Origin: Anoxybacillus tepidamans PS2 | GTDB lineage: Bacteria > Bacillota > Bacilli > Bacillales > Anoxybacillaceae | DNA: 64,000 bases | Direction: 5' to 3' | Assembly (NCBI RefSeq): GCF_000620165.1 | Contig: NZ_JHVN01000002.1 | Location: forward strand, 124,001-188,000 | Shown here: one piece after another, positions 54,824 through 64,000 of the stretch | Layout: every line of letters begins with the position of its first letter | Position numbering within the stretch: position 1 is the first letter of the stretch | Translations under genes and position numbers: made by a program | The notes under the pieces: generated by a model | The model's input: only the letters and a program-made list of their open reading frames with translations | Database searches by the model: none | Told to the model about the DNA's origin: nothing

Positions 54824-56797
54824 CTACACATCAAATTTTTCGATTAATTGTTTTAATTGTCGGCCCATATCACTTAATGTTTCAGCAGATTCTGTAACCG
54901 TGCTGAGCGCTTGCAGCTGATCATCAGCTGAGGCAGCCACTTCTTCCGCAGATGCTGCTGCTTGTTGAGCAATGGCTGAAATATTTTGCATCGCTTCAAC
55001 TACTTGGTCTTTGCTTTCATTCATTCGTTTTACTTCATTCGTAATATTCGAAATGGATGTTGTTAACTCTTCCATCATGGTAGAAATCTTCATGAACGAG
55101 TCTCCTGTCGTATGAACCGCCTGTTGTTGTTCTTCGTTCATGTTTTTCGAACGCTCTACAGCTTGCATCGCTAAATCCGCTTGCTGCTGGATTGTGGCAA
55201 TCGTTTGGCGAATCAATTCTGTCGCTTGCGAAGACTGTTCTGCTAGCTTACGAACTTCCTCGGCAACAACCGCAAATCCTTTGCCATGTTCACCCGCTCT
55301 TGCCGCTTCAATGCTTGCATTCAGCGCTAGCAAGTTCGTTTGCGCCGAAATGGCCGTAATTGTTTGGATGACTTCATCGATTTTTTTCATTTTTTCAACA
55401 AGATCATCCATCACTTTTTCTACAGCTTGCAGTTCTTCCTTCGCCTCATTCGATTTGAGCTGAAGTTCATTTAGCTTCTCTAAGCCATGATAGCTTGCTT
55501 CTTTCGTTTCACTTGACAGCGTTTGCATTGCGGACGCCGATTGGGCAACCGTCTCGATTTGTTTTGACAACATTGTCGTGCGTTCATTAATCGTATCTAA
55601 ATCGCTCGCCTGCTCCGATGTTCCTTTGGCAATGTCGTTAATCGCTGTCGCCACTTGTTCGCTTGAAGTCATTGTTTCTTCAGAAACAGCGCTCAAGTGA
55701 TCGGCAGACGCTGCCAGTTCACCAACCGATTCGTTTACTTGAAGAATAAGGGCTCGCATTTCTTGGACCATATGATTAAAATGGTTCGCTAATTGACCGA
55801 TTTCATCTTTCGCCTTCGTCCGTACTTGAACGGTTAAATCACCATTGGCTACTTTCTCTAGCTGTCCTTGCAGATAAACAACCGGCTTGACAATGGAACC
55901 CGCCATAAAATAAATAACTATAATTCCGATAAGCACAGCCAAAATTGTAATAATTAACATCTGGTTGGCAATCGAGTTGCTGACAGCAAATAAGTCTTTT
56001 TCTTTGTAAACTGCTCCAACTTTCCAACCTAGTTTCGGAATCGTCGTAAAATAGAGGATTCTTTTTTCGCCATCTAGCGTATATTCATAAACTCCGTTTT
56101 CCCGCTTAAGCATATATTTCACAGCGGGATTATTAGACATATTTTTTCCTTTGTATTGCGGATGAACGATGGCGATACCCGTTTGGTCAAACAAAAATGG
56201 ATAACCGTGGTATCCAACATCCATTCCATTCACGATTTTTGTTACCGAATCTAGCGACAAGTCCACTGCGACTACTCCGATGGTGTCAGTGCCATTTGTT
56301 ATCGCTTTCGCAAGTGTCACAATATATTTGCCCGTGACGGCATCAAGGTATGGATCCGTCCAAATAACCTCATTTGGGTTTTCTGTCGCCTTTTGATACC
56401 AAGGACGGGACGTTGGATCATACCCTGCAGGCAAATCTACTTTCGGAGCTGTATACATCTTTTTAGTCGCAGTCCCGATATAGATTAATTGGGTGTTTTT
56501 ATGGATTTTTAAAAATGTTTGAAATTCTTTATCTACAGTAGGCCAAGTTTGATTGTTCTTCGCCATTTGAATGATCGTTGGCGATTCACTAAATTGCATC
56601 AAGCTATGTTCTTCGCTGCTAAAGCTTGATTGGATGTCGTTGATTAACTGTTCGACAAGAGAATGTCCGCGACTGCTGACGTCTTTTTGAATCATCTGTT
56701 TTGTTTCTACAACTCCAACAATTTGTGTAGCGGCTAAAGAAATAATCATTAGTAGCGCCATTAAGACAATAAGTTTCGTTCGTAATGTTTTGAACAC
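54824..56797 (-). CDS. mcpC: Methyl-accepting chemotaxis protein, McpC-like
   Basis: The product (about 657 residues) has an N-terminal membrane helix, a large extracellular dCache sensor domain, a second helix near residue 290, a HAMP domain ([20 protein letters not shown]) and a long cytoplasmic signalling domain with the tip [17 protein letters not shown]. Position matches B. subtilis mcpC, an amino-acid receptor. The start is uncertain: GTG 56797 has AGGGGG twelve bases upstream; ATG 56830 has none, and ATG 56857 lies within a -10 element. Confidence 0.9.
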   Translation of the reverse strand: MFKTLRTKLIVLMALLMIISLAATQIVGVVETKQMIQKDVSSRGHSLVEQLINDIQSSFSSEEHSLMQFSESPTIIQMAKNNQTWPTVDKEFQTFLKIHKNTQLIYIGTATKKMYTAPKVDLPAGYDPTSRPWYQKATENPNEVIWTDPYLDAVTGKYIVTLAKAITNGTDTIGVVAVDLSLDSVTKIVNGMDVGYHGYPFLFDQTGIAIVHPQYKGKNMSNNPAVKYMLKRENGVYEYTLDGEKRILYFTTIPKLGWKVGAVYKEKDLFAVSNSIANQMLIITILAVLIGIIVIYFMAGSIVKPVVYLQGQLEKVANGDLTVQVRTKAKDEIGQLANHFNHMVQEMRALILQVNESVGELAASADHLSAVSEETMTSSEQVATAINDIAKGTSEQASDLDTINERTTMLSKQIETVAQSASAMQTLSSETKEASYHGLEKLNELQLKSNEAKEELQAVEKVMDDLVEKMKKIDEVIQTITAISAQTNLLALNASIEAARAGEHGKGFAVVAEEVRKLAEQSSQATELIRQTIATIQQQADLAMQAVERSKNMNEEQQQAVHTTGDSFMKISTMMEELTTSISNITNEVKRMNESKDQVVEAMQNISAIAQQAAASAEEVAASADDQLQALSTVTESAETLSDMGRQLKQLIEKFDV

Positions 56798-56855
56798 TGC
56801 TTCATTGATCCCCCTTTTGTCAAAATTCATATTTTTTTGTCGAACCGTTATTTCC

Positions 56856-56884
56856 ATTATAAAGCTCGTTGGAACGAACGTCTA
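56856..56884 (-). promoter_or_regulatory. Promoter of mcpC
   Basis: On the minus strand TATAAT (56856-56861) with TAGACG (56879-56884) 17 bases upstream form a moderate sigma-A promoter. I see no sigma-D motif, although B. subtilis mcpC uses sigma-D. Confidence 0.55.
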
Positions 56885-56934
56885 TAGGAGCATATTCTTA
56901 ACCGGAAGGAGATTCGTGGAAAAAAATTTTTTTC

Positions 56935-56964
56935 TTGCTTAATGCGCTCTATTATATGTATGAT
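56935..56964 (+). promoter_or_regulatory. Probable promoter of ykwB
   Basis: TTGCTT (56935-56940) and TATGAT (56959-56964) are separated by 18 bases, 35 bases before the ykwB start. Confidence 0.55.
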
Positions 56965-56998
56965 TTAAAATTAATAGATTGCGAGGTGATGCACATTT

Positions 56999-57664
56999 AT
57001 GTATCGGAAAGAATTGTACGTATTTAATGAAGACATTCCGAAAAAAGCGATCATACGCAATTATACATCTGAAGATTTTGAAGATTTAATCCGCATTCAG
57101 CAAGAAAGTTTCCCTCCTCCGTTTCCATCTGAACTATGGTGGAACGAACAACAACTGACGAATCATATTTCTCTATTTCCAGACGGGGCTCTTTGTGTGG
57201 AAATCGACGGTCGAATCGTTGGATCGATGACCGGGCTGCTTGTCCATTTCGATCCGACGCATCCCGCACATACGTGGGAAGAAATCACAGACAGCGGCTA
57301 TATTAGAAATCACGATCCGAATGGGAATACGCTTTATGTCGTTGATATTTGCGTATCTCCTGCTTACCGAAAATTAGGACTTGGCAAATGGCTCATGCAA
57401 TCCATGTATGAAACTGTTGTTCGTTTGAACCTTGACCGTTTGCTTGGCGGAGGGAGAATGCCCGGCTATCACCGCTACGCTAAAGAACTATCGGCCGTTG
57501 AATATTTACAAAAAATACTAACTGGTGAATTAAAAGATCCAGTGATTACATTTTTGCTTCATTGCGGTCGTACTCCTTTACAAATAGTGGAGAATTATTT
57601 AGAAGATGAAGAGTCGTTAAATTATGCTGTTCTAATGGAATGGAAAAATCCGTTTAAACAATAA
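56999..57664 (+). CDS. ykwB: GNAT family acetyltransferase YkwB
   Basis: The 221-residue GNAT acetyltransferase has the acetyl-CoA binding segment VDICVSPAYRKLGLGKWLMQ in the middle and an RLLGGGRMPGYHRYA segment after it. It matches YkwB in position beside mcpC in B. subtilis. GAGGTG precedes ATG 56999. The substrate is unknown. The last third looks longer than in minimal GNAT enzymes. Confidence 0.87.
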   Translation: MYRKELYVFNEDIPKKAIIRNYTSEDFEDLIRIQQESFPPPFPSELWWNEQQLTNHISLFPDGALCVEIDGRIVGSMTGLLVHFDPTHPAHTWEEITDSGYIRNHDPNGNTLYVVDICVSPAYRKLGLGKWLMQSMYETVVRLNLDRLLGGGRMPGYHRYAKELSAVEYLQKILTGELKDPVITFLLHCGRTPLQIVENYLEDEESLNYAVLMEWKNPFKQ

Positions 57665-57691
57665 GCGGTGGGAATGCCCACCGCTTATTGT
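57661..57691. terminator. Bidirectional terminator between ykwB and ptsI
   Basis: ATAAGCGGTGGG and CCCACCGCTTAT are perfect 12-base arms around a four-base loop, overlapping the ykwB stop codon. Confidence 0.85.
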
Positions 57692-59412
57692 TAGTTAATA
57701 TGAAATGTTTTTTTGACGAAAGCGACTACTTCTTCCGCTGTGTCCATCGATAAAATCGTTTCTTTAAAACTAGCAGTCTCTTCCTTTGAAAGTTTTTTCA
57801 CTTGTGCACGCGCACGCAAAATAGAAGTGGCGCTCATGCTAAACTCATCGAGTCCCAGACCAAGCAGAATTGGAATCGCTAACTCATCGCCTGCCATTTC
57901 ACCGCACATTCCCGCCCATTTTCCTTCCTTATGTGCCGCTTCAATGACGCTATGAATAAGGCGCAAAATCGCTGGATTATATGGCTGATAAAGGTACGAA
58001 ACCCGCTCGTTCATACGGTCAGCCGCCATTGTATACTGGATTAAATCATTCGTGCCAATGCTAAAGAAATCGACTTCTTTCGCGAATTGGTCAGCAAGTA
58101 CTGCAGCTGCCGGAATTTCGACCATCATCCCGATCTCAATGTTTTCCGCTACTGGCACATTTTCATTTTGCAGCTTCGCTTTTTCCTCTAAAAGGATCGC
58201 TTTTGCTTGTCGAAACTCATCAAGCGTGGCAATCATCGGAAACATAATTTTCAAATTCCCATACACGCTTGCACGCAATAGAGCGCGAAGCTGTGTGCGA
58301 AACATGTCTTGCATTTCAAGGCAGAGACGAATCGCACGGAACCCTAAGAACGGGTTCATTTCTTTTGGCAGCTCTAAATATGGAAGTTCCTTATCGCCGC
58401 CAATATCGAGCGTGCGCACAACGACCGGCTTTCCTTCCATGCGCTCTAATACAGTTTTATAAGCTTCGAATTGCTCCTCTTCTGTTGGCAAATCCGAACG
58501 GCCCATATACAAGAACTCTGTCCGATATAAGCCGATGCCTTCAGCTCCATTTGCCAGCACACCTTTTACATCCTCAGGGGTGCCGATATTGGCCGCAAGT
58601 TCTACATGGTGCCCGTCCTTCGTTGTCGTTTGTTCATGAACAAGCTTCGCCCATTCCGCTTTTTGCGCCTCAAAGCGACTACGCTTTTCCATATATTGTT
58701 CTAATACTTCTTCTGACGGGTTCACTACTACTTGACCATCCAATCCGTCAATAATCACCATATCTCCATTTCGAATTTCCGCAGTCGCCGATTTCGTTCC
58801 AACAACCGCTGGAATTTCCAACGAACGCGCCATAATGGCTGAATGCGATGTCCGTCCGCCGATATCAGTGGCAAACCCTTTGACGAATTGCCGATTTAGT
58901 TGGGCTGTGTCAGACGGTGTTAAATCTTCAGCAATCACTATCACTTCTTCTGAAATGAGACTCGGATTGGAAATCGCTATACCTAACAAATGGGCAAGCA
59001 CCCGCTTCGTGACATCGCGAATATCAGCTGCTCGTTCTTTCATGTATTCGTTATCCATCGATTCAAACATTGCAACAAACATTGATGCCGTTTCATTTAA
59101 TGCGTATTCTGCATTGACTTGTTCCGCTTGAATTTTATCTTTGACAGGGTTTAATAGTTCAGGATCACTCAACACAAGAAGGTGCGCTGAAAAAATCGCA
59201 GCTTTATCTTCTCCTAACTCCTGTAAAGCGTGCTCTCTAATTTTCTCGAGCTCGCCTTTTGCTTTGTCAACAGCAGCAAGAAATCGCTCGATCTCCGCTT
59301 CAGGGGCAGCAATTGCTTTTTTTTCGATTGAAAAATTAGGAGTTTCTAAGCGGTACGCCTTAGCGATGGCGATACCGCTCGATGCAGCAATACCTTGAAT
59401 AAATTTAGACAT
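57691..59412 (-). CDS. ptsI: PTS enzyme I
   Basis: The 573-residue enzyme I passes phosphate from phosphoenolpyruvate to HPr. The phosphorylated His lies in [19 protein letters not shown], and the C-terminal PEP-binding barrel has [15 protein letters not shown] and [15 protein letters not shown], and the active-site Cys in GMCGEMAGD. Its ATG overlaps the ptsH stop by one base. Length is normal. Confidence 0.97.
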   Translation of the reverse strand: MSKFIQGIAASSGIAIAKAYRLETPNFSIEKKAIAAPEAEIERFLAAVDKAKGELEKIREHALQELGEDKAAIFSAHLLVLSDPELLNPVKDKIQAEQVNAEYALNETASMFVAMFESMDNEYMKERAADIRDVTKRVLAHLLGIAISNPSLISEEVIVIAEDLTPSDTAQLNRQFVKGFATDIGGRTSHSAIMARSLEIPAVVGTKSATAEIRNGDMVIIDGLDGQVVVNPSEEVLEQYMEKRSRFEAQKAEWAKLVHEQTTTKDGHHVELAANIGTPEDVKGVLANGAEGIGLYRTEFLYMGRSDLPTEEEQFEAYKTVLERMEGKPVVVRTLDIGGDKELPYLELPKEMNPFLGFRAIRLCLEMQDMFRTQLRALLRASVYGNLKIMFPMIATLDEFRQAKAILLEEKAKLQNENVPVAENIEIGMMVEIPAAAVLADQFAKEVDFFSIGTNDLIQYTMAADRMNERVSYLYQPYNPAILRLIHSVIEAAHKEGKWAGMCGEMAGDELAIPILLGLGLDEFSMSATSILRARAQVKKLSKEETASFKETILSMDTAEEVVAFVKKTFHIN

Positions 59413-59678
59413 TATTGAGCAAGACCTTCTTTAGCCAATGTTTCTGTTAAAGCCGCTAACGCTTCTGCTGCATCCGCTCCTTCAGCTGTGATTTTAATTT
59501 CAGCATCTTTTGGAACTCCTAACGACATAACCCCCATAATCGATTTTAAGTTTACTGTTTTTCCGTTGTACTCTAAATTGATATCGCTGTTGAATTTGCT
59601 TGCGGCTTGTACAAGCAATGTTGCTGGGCGGGCATGAATGCCAGAGTCAGCAGTCACTTTAAAAACTTTCTCCATCAT
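59412..59678 (-). CDS. ptsH: Phosphocarrier protein HPr
   Basis: The 88-residue HPr carries the catalytic His in [13 protein letters not shown] and the regulatory Ser in [11 protein letters not shown], which HPr kinase phosphorylates for carbon catabolite control with CcpA. ATG 59678, ten bases after AAAGGAG, gives the same length as the G. stearothermophilus protein; upstream TTG and ATG codons in frame are less well spaced. It is followed by ptsI with overlap. Confidence 0.95.
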   Translation of the reverse strand: MMEKVFKVTADSGIHARPATLLVQAASKFNSDINLEYNGKTVNLKSIMGVMSLGVPKDAEIKITAEGADAAEALAALTETLAKEGLAQ

Positions 59679-59779
59679 TTCCATCAATCTCCTTTATAGT
59701 ATATTTTTTTGTCATCATAACAAATAGTTGCATCTTTATTCAATAAAAATCCATTTATAACATAAGGAAACGCAAATGG

Positions 59780-61801
59780 TTAGCGAATCGTAACAATATT
59801 GTTTTCGCCCTTCGTTACAGCACCTTGTTTGTCTATTTGGACAGTTTCACTAGCTTTCAAGTTTGTAAAAATAATTGGCGTAATAACAGAAGGGGCATGT
59901 TCTTTTACATATTCCAAATCTACTTTCAATATCGGTTGTCCTTGTTTTACTTCGTCTCCTTGAGAAACGAGCGCTTCAAAACCTTCCCCGTTTAGTTTTA
60001 CAGTATCGATGCCGAAGTGAATTAAAATTTCTCTTCCGTTTTTCGATTCAATGCCGATCGCATGCTTCGTCGGGAAAACATTCACGATTGTTCCGTCTAC
60101 TGGCGAAACGACCGTTCCATCCTCCGGCATGATCGCAAAGCCATCGCCCATCATTTTTTGCGAAAATACTTGATCAGGTACTTCGGAAAGTGGAAGCAAT
60201 TCGCCTGAGAGCGGAGCAACGATCTCTTCCGCTCCTGCTTCTACTTGCACGCTCGCTATCTTTGTCTCTTCTTTTTTTACTCGCGCTGGTACGCGCCCTT
60301 CCATAATGTCTTTAATTTGTCCTTTTAACGTGTCAGACTTCGGACCAAAAATCGCTTGAATGTTGTTTCCAACTTCAAGCACGCCGGCTGCGCCTAACGC
60401 CTTCAAGCGCTCTTTATCTACATGTTTGATATCGTTAACCGATACGCGCAAACGCGTGATACATGCATCTAAATGAGCGATATTTTCTTTTCCGCCAAGC
60501 GCCGTTAAAATTTCATACGGAAGATCGCTCGTGTCTGTCGCTTGAACAGGTGCTTCTTCCGACACTTTTTCGCGCCCTGGAGTCGCTAAATTCCATTTGC
60601 GGATCGCAAACCGGAACCCAAAATAGTAAATAACGGCAAATACAAGCCCTACTGGAATCACGAGCCACCATGCTGTTCGGTTTGGCAATACCCCAAACAA
60701 TAAGTAGTCAATAACTCCGCCTGAGAAGGTCATACCGATTTTCACGTTTAATATGTGCATGATCATAAAAGATAACCCGGCGAAAATCGTATGAATCGCA
60801 AATAAAGCTGGTGCCACGAACAAGAACGAAAACTCAATTGGTTCTGTAATCCCTGTTAAAAAGGATGTTAAAGCCGCAGAAGCCATGATCCCCGCCACGA
60901 CTTTTTTATTCTCAGGACGCGCTTCGTGATAAATAGCAAGCGCTGCGGCTGGAAGACCAAACATCATAAACGGGAATTTCCCTGTCATAAACGTTCCTGC
61001 TGTGAACGGAACGCCATCTTTCAACTGCGCAAAGAAGATTTTTTGATCGCCATGAACCACTTGTCCTGCTTTATTGACATATTCGCCGAACTCATACCAG
61101 AATGGCGAATAGAAAATATGGTGCAATCCAAACGGAATTAACGCACGTTCAATAACCCCGAAAATAAACGCCGCAAGCGTTTTATTTGCGTCAATCATGT
61201 TATGAGAGAATGCGTTCAACCCTTGCTGCACAGGCGGCCATATCCACGTCATGACAATTCCTAAAACAACGGCAGACGCCGCTGTGACAATCGGCACGAA
61301 CCGCTTCCCAGCAAAGAACCCTAAGTATTGCGGCAATTCAATATTGTAATATTTATTGTACATGTACGCCGCTAAAATACCGACGATAATACCGCCAAAT
61401 ACTCCTGTTTGCAGCGTTGGAATCCCTAAAATGTTCGCAAACGACGGGTCTTTGCCAATTTGTTCGGCAGAAACGCCCAAAATGACGCTCATCGTTTTAT
61501 TCATAATTAAGTAGCCGACAATGGCGGCAAGACCGGCAACTCCTTCACCACCAGCCAATCCGATCGCTACTCCCACTGCAAAAAGAAGCGAAAGGTTATC
61601 AAATACCGTTCCTCCAGATTGTTCCATTACTTTAGCAACGAGAACAACCCAATCCGCTTTTAATGCCGGAATTTTATCCGTCAACGCCGGATTTTGTAAA
61701 GCGTTACCAAAAGCAAGCAAAATACCGGCGGCTGGCAAAATTGCAACTGGAAGCATGAGCGCTTTACCAACTTTTTGCAATGTGCCAAACGCTTTTTTCA
61801 T
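59780..61801 (-). CDS. ptsG: Glucose PTS permease EIICBA
   Basis: The 673-residue protein imports and phosphorylates glucose. A membrane EIIC domain (about residues 1-390) precedes an EIIB domain with the phosphorylated Cys in [14 protein letters not shown] and a C-terminal EIIA domain with the phosphorylated His in [16 protein letters not shown] 61801 follows AAGGGGGAT; a reading to 61819 includes that site. Expression is under GlcT antitermination at the leader. Confidence 0.96.
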   Translation of the reverse strand: MKKAFGTLQKVGKALMLPVAILPAAGILLAFGNALQNPALTDKIPALKADWVVLVAKVMEQSGGTVFDNLSLLFAVGVAIGLAGGEGVAGLAAIVGYLIMNKTMSVILGVSAEQIGKDPSFANILGIPTLQTGVFGGIIVGILAAYMYNKYYNIELPQYLGFFAGKRFVPIVTAASAVVLGIVMTWIWPPVQQGLNAFSHNMIDANKTLAAFIFGVIERALIPFGLHHIFYSPFWYEFGEYVNKAGQVVHGDQKIFFAQLKDGVPFTAGTFMTGKFPFMMFGLPAAALAIYHEARPENKKVVAGIMASAALTSFLTGITEPIEFSFLFVAPALFAIHTIFAGLSFMIMHILNVKIGMTFSGGVIDYLLFGVLPNRTAWWLVIPVGLVFAVIYYFGFRFAIRKWNLATPGREKVSEEAPVQATDTSDLPYEILTALGGKENIAHLDACITRLRVSVNDIKHVDKERLKALGAAGVLEVGNNIQAIFGPKSDTLKGQIKDIMEGRVPARVKKEETKIASVQVEAGAEEIVAPLSGELLPLSEVPDQVFSQKMMGDGFAIMPEDGTVVSPVDGTIVNVFPTKHAIGIESKNGREILIHFGIDTVKLNGEGFEALVSQGDEVKQGQPILKVDLEYVKEHAPSVITPIIFTNLKASETVQIDKQGAVTKGENNIVTIR

Positions 61802-61889
61802 TGCTAAATCCCCCTTCATTTCATAAATTAGACAACAAACGTTTTTCTAAGCATGATCAGATATTTGACAATTGTAAGCATTTGCAAAC

Positions 61890-62024
61890 AAGAAAACAAA
61901 AAGGCATGAGCAAAGAAAGAACAAAATAGAACGCCGACAGCAATAGAGAAAGAATCACTTCTCCTATTGCCTGTCCCATTTTGCCTTCCTTTACTCATGC
62001 CTGATCGAATCAGTAACACGTAAA
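61890..62024 (-). promoter_or_regulatory. GlcT-controlled antiterminator and terminator in the ptsG leader
   Basis: The RNA antiterminator site lies at 61990-62024, with the core GTTACTGATTCGATCAGGCA as in B. subtilis ptsG. Its 3' part overlaps one arm of a terminator: CTTTACTCATGCC (61989-62001) pairs with GGCATGAGCAAAG (61903-61915), followed on the minus strand by a T-rich tail. GlcT binding to the antiterminator would open transcription into ptsG. Confidence 0.88.
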
Positions 62025-62035
62025 GATGAAGACCT

Positions 62036-62884
62036 CTATTCGCTTTTTTTTGCAAGCCTTTGCAAATGCATCGTCAAATAAACTGCTTCTGCCTCATCAA
62101 CAGGCATTTGCAACGTTTGCTGCATGATTTTTATTAGCTTCCATGCAACATTGTAACATAGCGGGTACTCTTCTTTCAAGATTTTCGACAATTTTTTAGG
62201 CTCCTCGACACGCTCACCTTTTTTCACCCGTTCAATCGCATAGCGCAAATGTTGGATAAATCGTAAATAATAAATGCTTTCGCGATCAATAGCCATATCG
62301 AATTGTTCCTCGACGACGGATACTAGTGTAGCAATTAACTGTGAATATTTGTTGACTTCTGAAAGGCTTTGCTCCGAAATACCGCTATGAATATGCAAAG
62401 CAATAAACCCTATTTCTCCCTTCGGAAGTTCAACATGCAGCTTTTCATTTAGCATCTCAACAACTTCTTTCGCAATTCCATATTCGAGGGGATACAAGCT
62501 TTTCGTCTCCATCAAAAATGGATTTTTTAAATCAAGCCCTTGCTCAATCCGTTTGATCGCAAAAGAAATATGGTCTGTTAACGCAACATGAATATGCTCA
62601 TTAAGCGGCATATGCACGCGGTTTTTAATATGCTGCATCACTTCGTTCATGACACCGACAAATTCCTCATCAAGTTGCGGTAACAGCTTTTTATACTGCT
62701 CTTGCTCCCGCTCATTTTTTAAAATAAACCACTTCTCAACCGCACTTTGCTCGATCACATCTCCTTTTTTTCGGCCAAATCCGATCCCTTTGCCGAGCAA
62801 AACAACCTCGTCATATTCAGGATGAGAAGCAACAAGCACGTTGTTGTTTAGTATTTTTTCAATCCGAAAGGACTTTTCCACCAA
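62036..62884 (-). CDS. glcT: BglG-family transcriptional antiterminator GlcT
   Basis: The 282-residue protein matches B. subtilis GlcT: an RNA-binding domain with VLNNNVLVASHPEY-like residues (ILNNNVLVASHPEYDEVVLL) and GKGIGFGRK, then two PRD domains with the regulatory His in LNEHIHVALTDHI and IALHIHSGI. PTS components phosphorylate the PRDs when glucose is absent. The start is TTG 62884 or GTG 62881, after AAAGGAG. It lies just upstream of its target ptsG. Confidence 0.94.
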   Translation of the reverse strand: MVEKSFRIEKILNNNVLVASHPEYDEVVLLGKGIGFGRKKGDVIEQSAVEKWFILKNEREQEQYKKLLPQLDEEFVGVMNEVMQHIKNRVHMPLNEHIHVALTDHISFAIKRIEQGLDLKNPFLMETKSLYPLEYGIAKEVVEMLNEKLHVELPKGEIGFIALHIHSGISEQSLSEVNKYSQLIATLVSVVEEQFDMAIDRESIYYLRFIQHLRYAIERVKKGERVEEPKKLSKILKEEYPLCYNVAWKLIKIMQQTLQMPVDEAEAVYLTMHLQRLAKKSE

Positions 62885-62922
62885 AGCCCAGCTCCTTTGA
62901 TTTAGACGTTTACAATACTATC

Positions 62923-62951
62923 ATCTTACGCAACGATTTTCTGTTCGTCAA
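62923..62951 (-). promoter_or_regulatory. Promoter of glcT
   Basis: On the minus strand TTGACG (62946-62951) and TAAGAT (62923-62928) are separated by 17 bases. A partial cre-like TTGTAAACG follows, but its second half does not match. Confidence 0.7.
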
Positions 62952-63030
62952 TAATCGACTTTGCTGAAGAAAGAAGCTTTTTCCACTATGAAGACATACA
63001 TTATAGAAAAACACCGAAAAGGAGACTTAC

Positions 63031-63483
63031 ATGATGAATCAACTAAAACCCGAGAAACTTCACATACAATGGGGAGACGAAACAAGCCTTTACACCCCCG
63101 CTATTGGGAGAAAATATACGCTGACTCATTCCGATGCAACAGGTGATCTTTATTTGCATATTGGTCGAGCGTTTGCTGTAGAACGTCTCAGCAAAATGCG
63201 CGACGAGGTATTGGCGGAATGGAAGACAGTGAAACAAACCCTTATTTTATTCGTCTATGTGTACGTTGGGAACGCAAACATTAGTCAAGAAGCAAGTCAA
63301 CAACGAAAAAAGATGTTCGAAAAAGAGCTGCCGCTTGCTCTTGAGGCGATTCGTTACGGTGATCGGCAATTTTTTCAGACGTATCCCTCCTTAGATTTTA
63401 GCCCGATTCTCGTTCATTTTACGTCGGAATATCCCCATTTAAATATCACCGAATCTTACGGATCCCCTTATATGTACAAATAA
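63031..63483 (+). CDS. Staygreen family protein
   Basis: The 150-residue protein fits the staygreen (SGR) family, best known from plants as a magnesium dechelatase of chlorophyll a, with scattered homologues in Bacillaceae and other bacteria. Shared segments are PAIGRKYTLTHSDATGDLYL, MRDEVLAEW and LPLALEAIRYGDRQFF. AAAAGGAG precedes the first ATG. No chlorophyll pathway is expected here, so the bacterial role is unknown. Confidence 0.8.
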   Translation: MMNQLKPEKLHIQWGDETSLYTPAIGRKYTLTHSDATGDLYLHIGRAFAVERLSKMRDEVLAEWKTVKQTLILFVYVYVGNANISQEASQQRKKMFEKELPLALEAIRYGDRQFFQTYPSLDFSPILVHFTSEYPHLNITESYGSPYMYK

Positions 63484-63572
63484 ACATGTTCTTTCTAAAA
63501 GATATAAATCATATTGTCCACACATCTTATCCATACTAATGAAAGCAACGTTTTATGAATGGGGGTTCGGTC

Positions 63573-64000
63573 ATGCCATATGCGACAATAGAACAAGATA
63601 TACGCCTATATTATACAGATGAGGGCAATGGCAAACCTCTTTTATTTATCCACCCTCCAGGAATGGGAAGCATCGTTTTTCAAAACCAAAGGGTGCTCGC
63701 CTCTCATTTTCGCGTCATCACATATGATATGCGTGGCAACGGAAAAAGCAGCCCGTCGAACAAAACGATTACCATTCCTTTATTAGCCGAAGACATTGAT
63801 CGATTGCTTGATTTTCTAAAAATTGATCGAGTCATTGTGTGTGGTTATTCAAACGGTGGGTCCATTGCACAAGAGTTCGCGCTCCGTTATCCAGAGCATG
63901 TAGAGGCTATCGTGTTAATCGGCGGTTTTTCCGAAGTCTGCACACCTCTGTTGTATTTGGAATTCTTGCTCGGTATTTATACAGCAAAAAACGGAGCGAT
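63573..64000 (+). CDS. Alpha/beta hydrolase, N-terminal part (window edge)
   Basis: The first 142 codons of an alpha/beta hydrolase are present. The oxyanion segment FIHPPGMGS, the strand YDMRGNGKSSPS and the nucleophile elbow GYSNGGSIA are clear. GGGGG precedes ATG 63573. The acid and His residues lie beyond the window. The substrate is unknown. Confidence 0.85.
   Translation, partial: MPYATIEQDIRLYYTDEGNGKPLLFIHPPGMGSIVFQNQRVLASHFRVITYDMRGNGKSSPSNKTITIPLLAEDIDRLLDFLKIDRVIVCGYSNGGSIAQEFALRYPEHVEAIVLIGGFSEVCTPLLYLEFLLGIYTAKNGA

Noticed and set aside
61828-62055. A 75-codon reading frame upstream of ptsG
   Set aside because: It covers the antiterminator and terminator of the ptsG leader, has no ribosome site and is best explained as leader RNA.
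62890-62915. A CcpA cre site upstream of glcT
   Set aside because: TTGTAAACG matches the first half, but the second half lacks the required CA, so the site is too weak.

Overview
The window looks like chromosomal DNA from a thermophilic, spore-forming member of the Bacillaceae, in the Geobacillus / Parageobacillus / Anoxybacillus group. I infer this from near-identity, by memory, of the pyruvate dehydrogenase, peptide deformylase and HPr proteins to Geobacillus stearothermophilus versions, from a spore germination operon, and from gene order. No rRNA, tRNA, CRISPR array, prophage or intact insertion sequence is visible. The gene order matches, with gaps and replacements, the Bacillus subtilis stretch from glcT-ptsGHI through patA, cheV, ykyB, ykuE-ykuV, rnjA, def and pdhABCD to speA and suhB.

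Layout. 1-4600: suhB (cut by the window edge), a small basic protein, yktA, a nitronate monooxygenase, speA, the dual-function small RNA SR1 with its 40-residue peptide SR1P, and a DUF3055 protein. 4600-12100: a DUF1885-type protein, pdhABCD, the lipoprotein YkyA and deformylase. 12100-15500: a HAD phosphatase, a small RNA unit encoding a 23-residue cationic peptide, and rpoY-rnjA behind a structured leader. 15600-21800: ykuV-ykuU (thioredoxin-like protein and peroxiredoxin), ykuS, dapL, dapH, ccpC, a TauE/SafE permease and the c-di-AMP receptor gene darB. 21800-31600: ykuJ/ykuI and small neighbours, a C39-like lipoprotein, fadH with a FadR box, the Tat-exported phosphodiesterase ykuE, a ppx-ppk-crcB-crcB cluster, and ykyB.

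31600-42500: a gerA-type germination operon whose first gene is split by a frameshift in a run of eight A (T on the coding strand), about 570 bases of degraded sequence, cheV, a DUF1906 protein, a KinB-like sporulation kinase, an unusual six-repeat PLL-like propeller protein, an efflux pump and a LOG-like protein. 42500-53500: corA, an IDEAL-domain protein, patA, a quinone oxidoreductase, comB, and a fatty-acid unit (acyl-CoA dehydrogenase, SDR, acyl-CoA ligase, TetR repressor, aminoglycoside-phosphotransferase-like kinase) with matching palindromes in front of its two transcription starts. 53500-64000: ykwC, a TM2 protein, an SDR lacking the usual catalytic Tyr, mcpC, ykwB, ptsI-ptsH-ptsG-glcT with the RNA antiterminator site, a bacterial staygreen protein and the start of an alpha/beta hydrolase.

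How the genes fit together. dapH, patA and dapL supply three steps of the acetylated diaminopimelate route to lysine and peptidoglycan. ptsGHI with glcT, the pyruvate dehydrogenase complex, CcpN-type boxes at SR1 and CcpC cover glucose uptake and its link to the TCA cycle. fadH and the TetR-linked unit cover fatty acid breakdown. The most promising unexplained items are the 23-residue peptide unit before rpoY-rnjA, the rpoY leader, the propeller protein with an unknown N-terminal domain, and the gerA frameshift.
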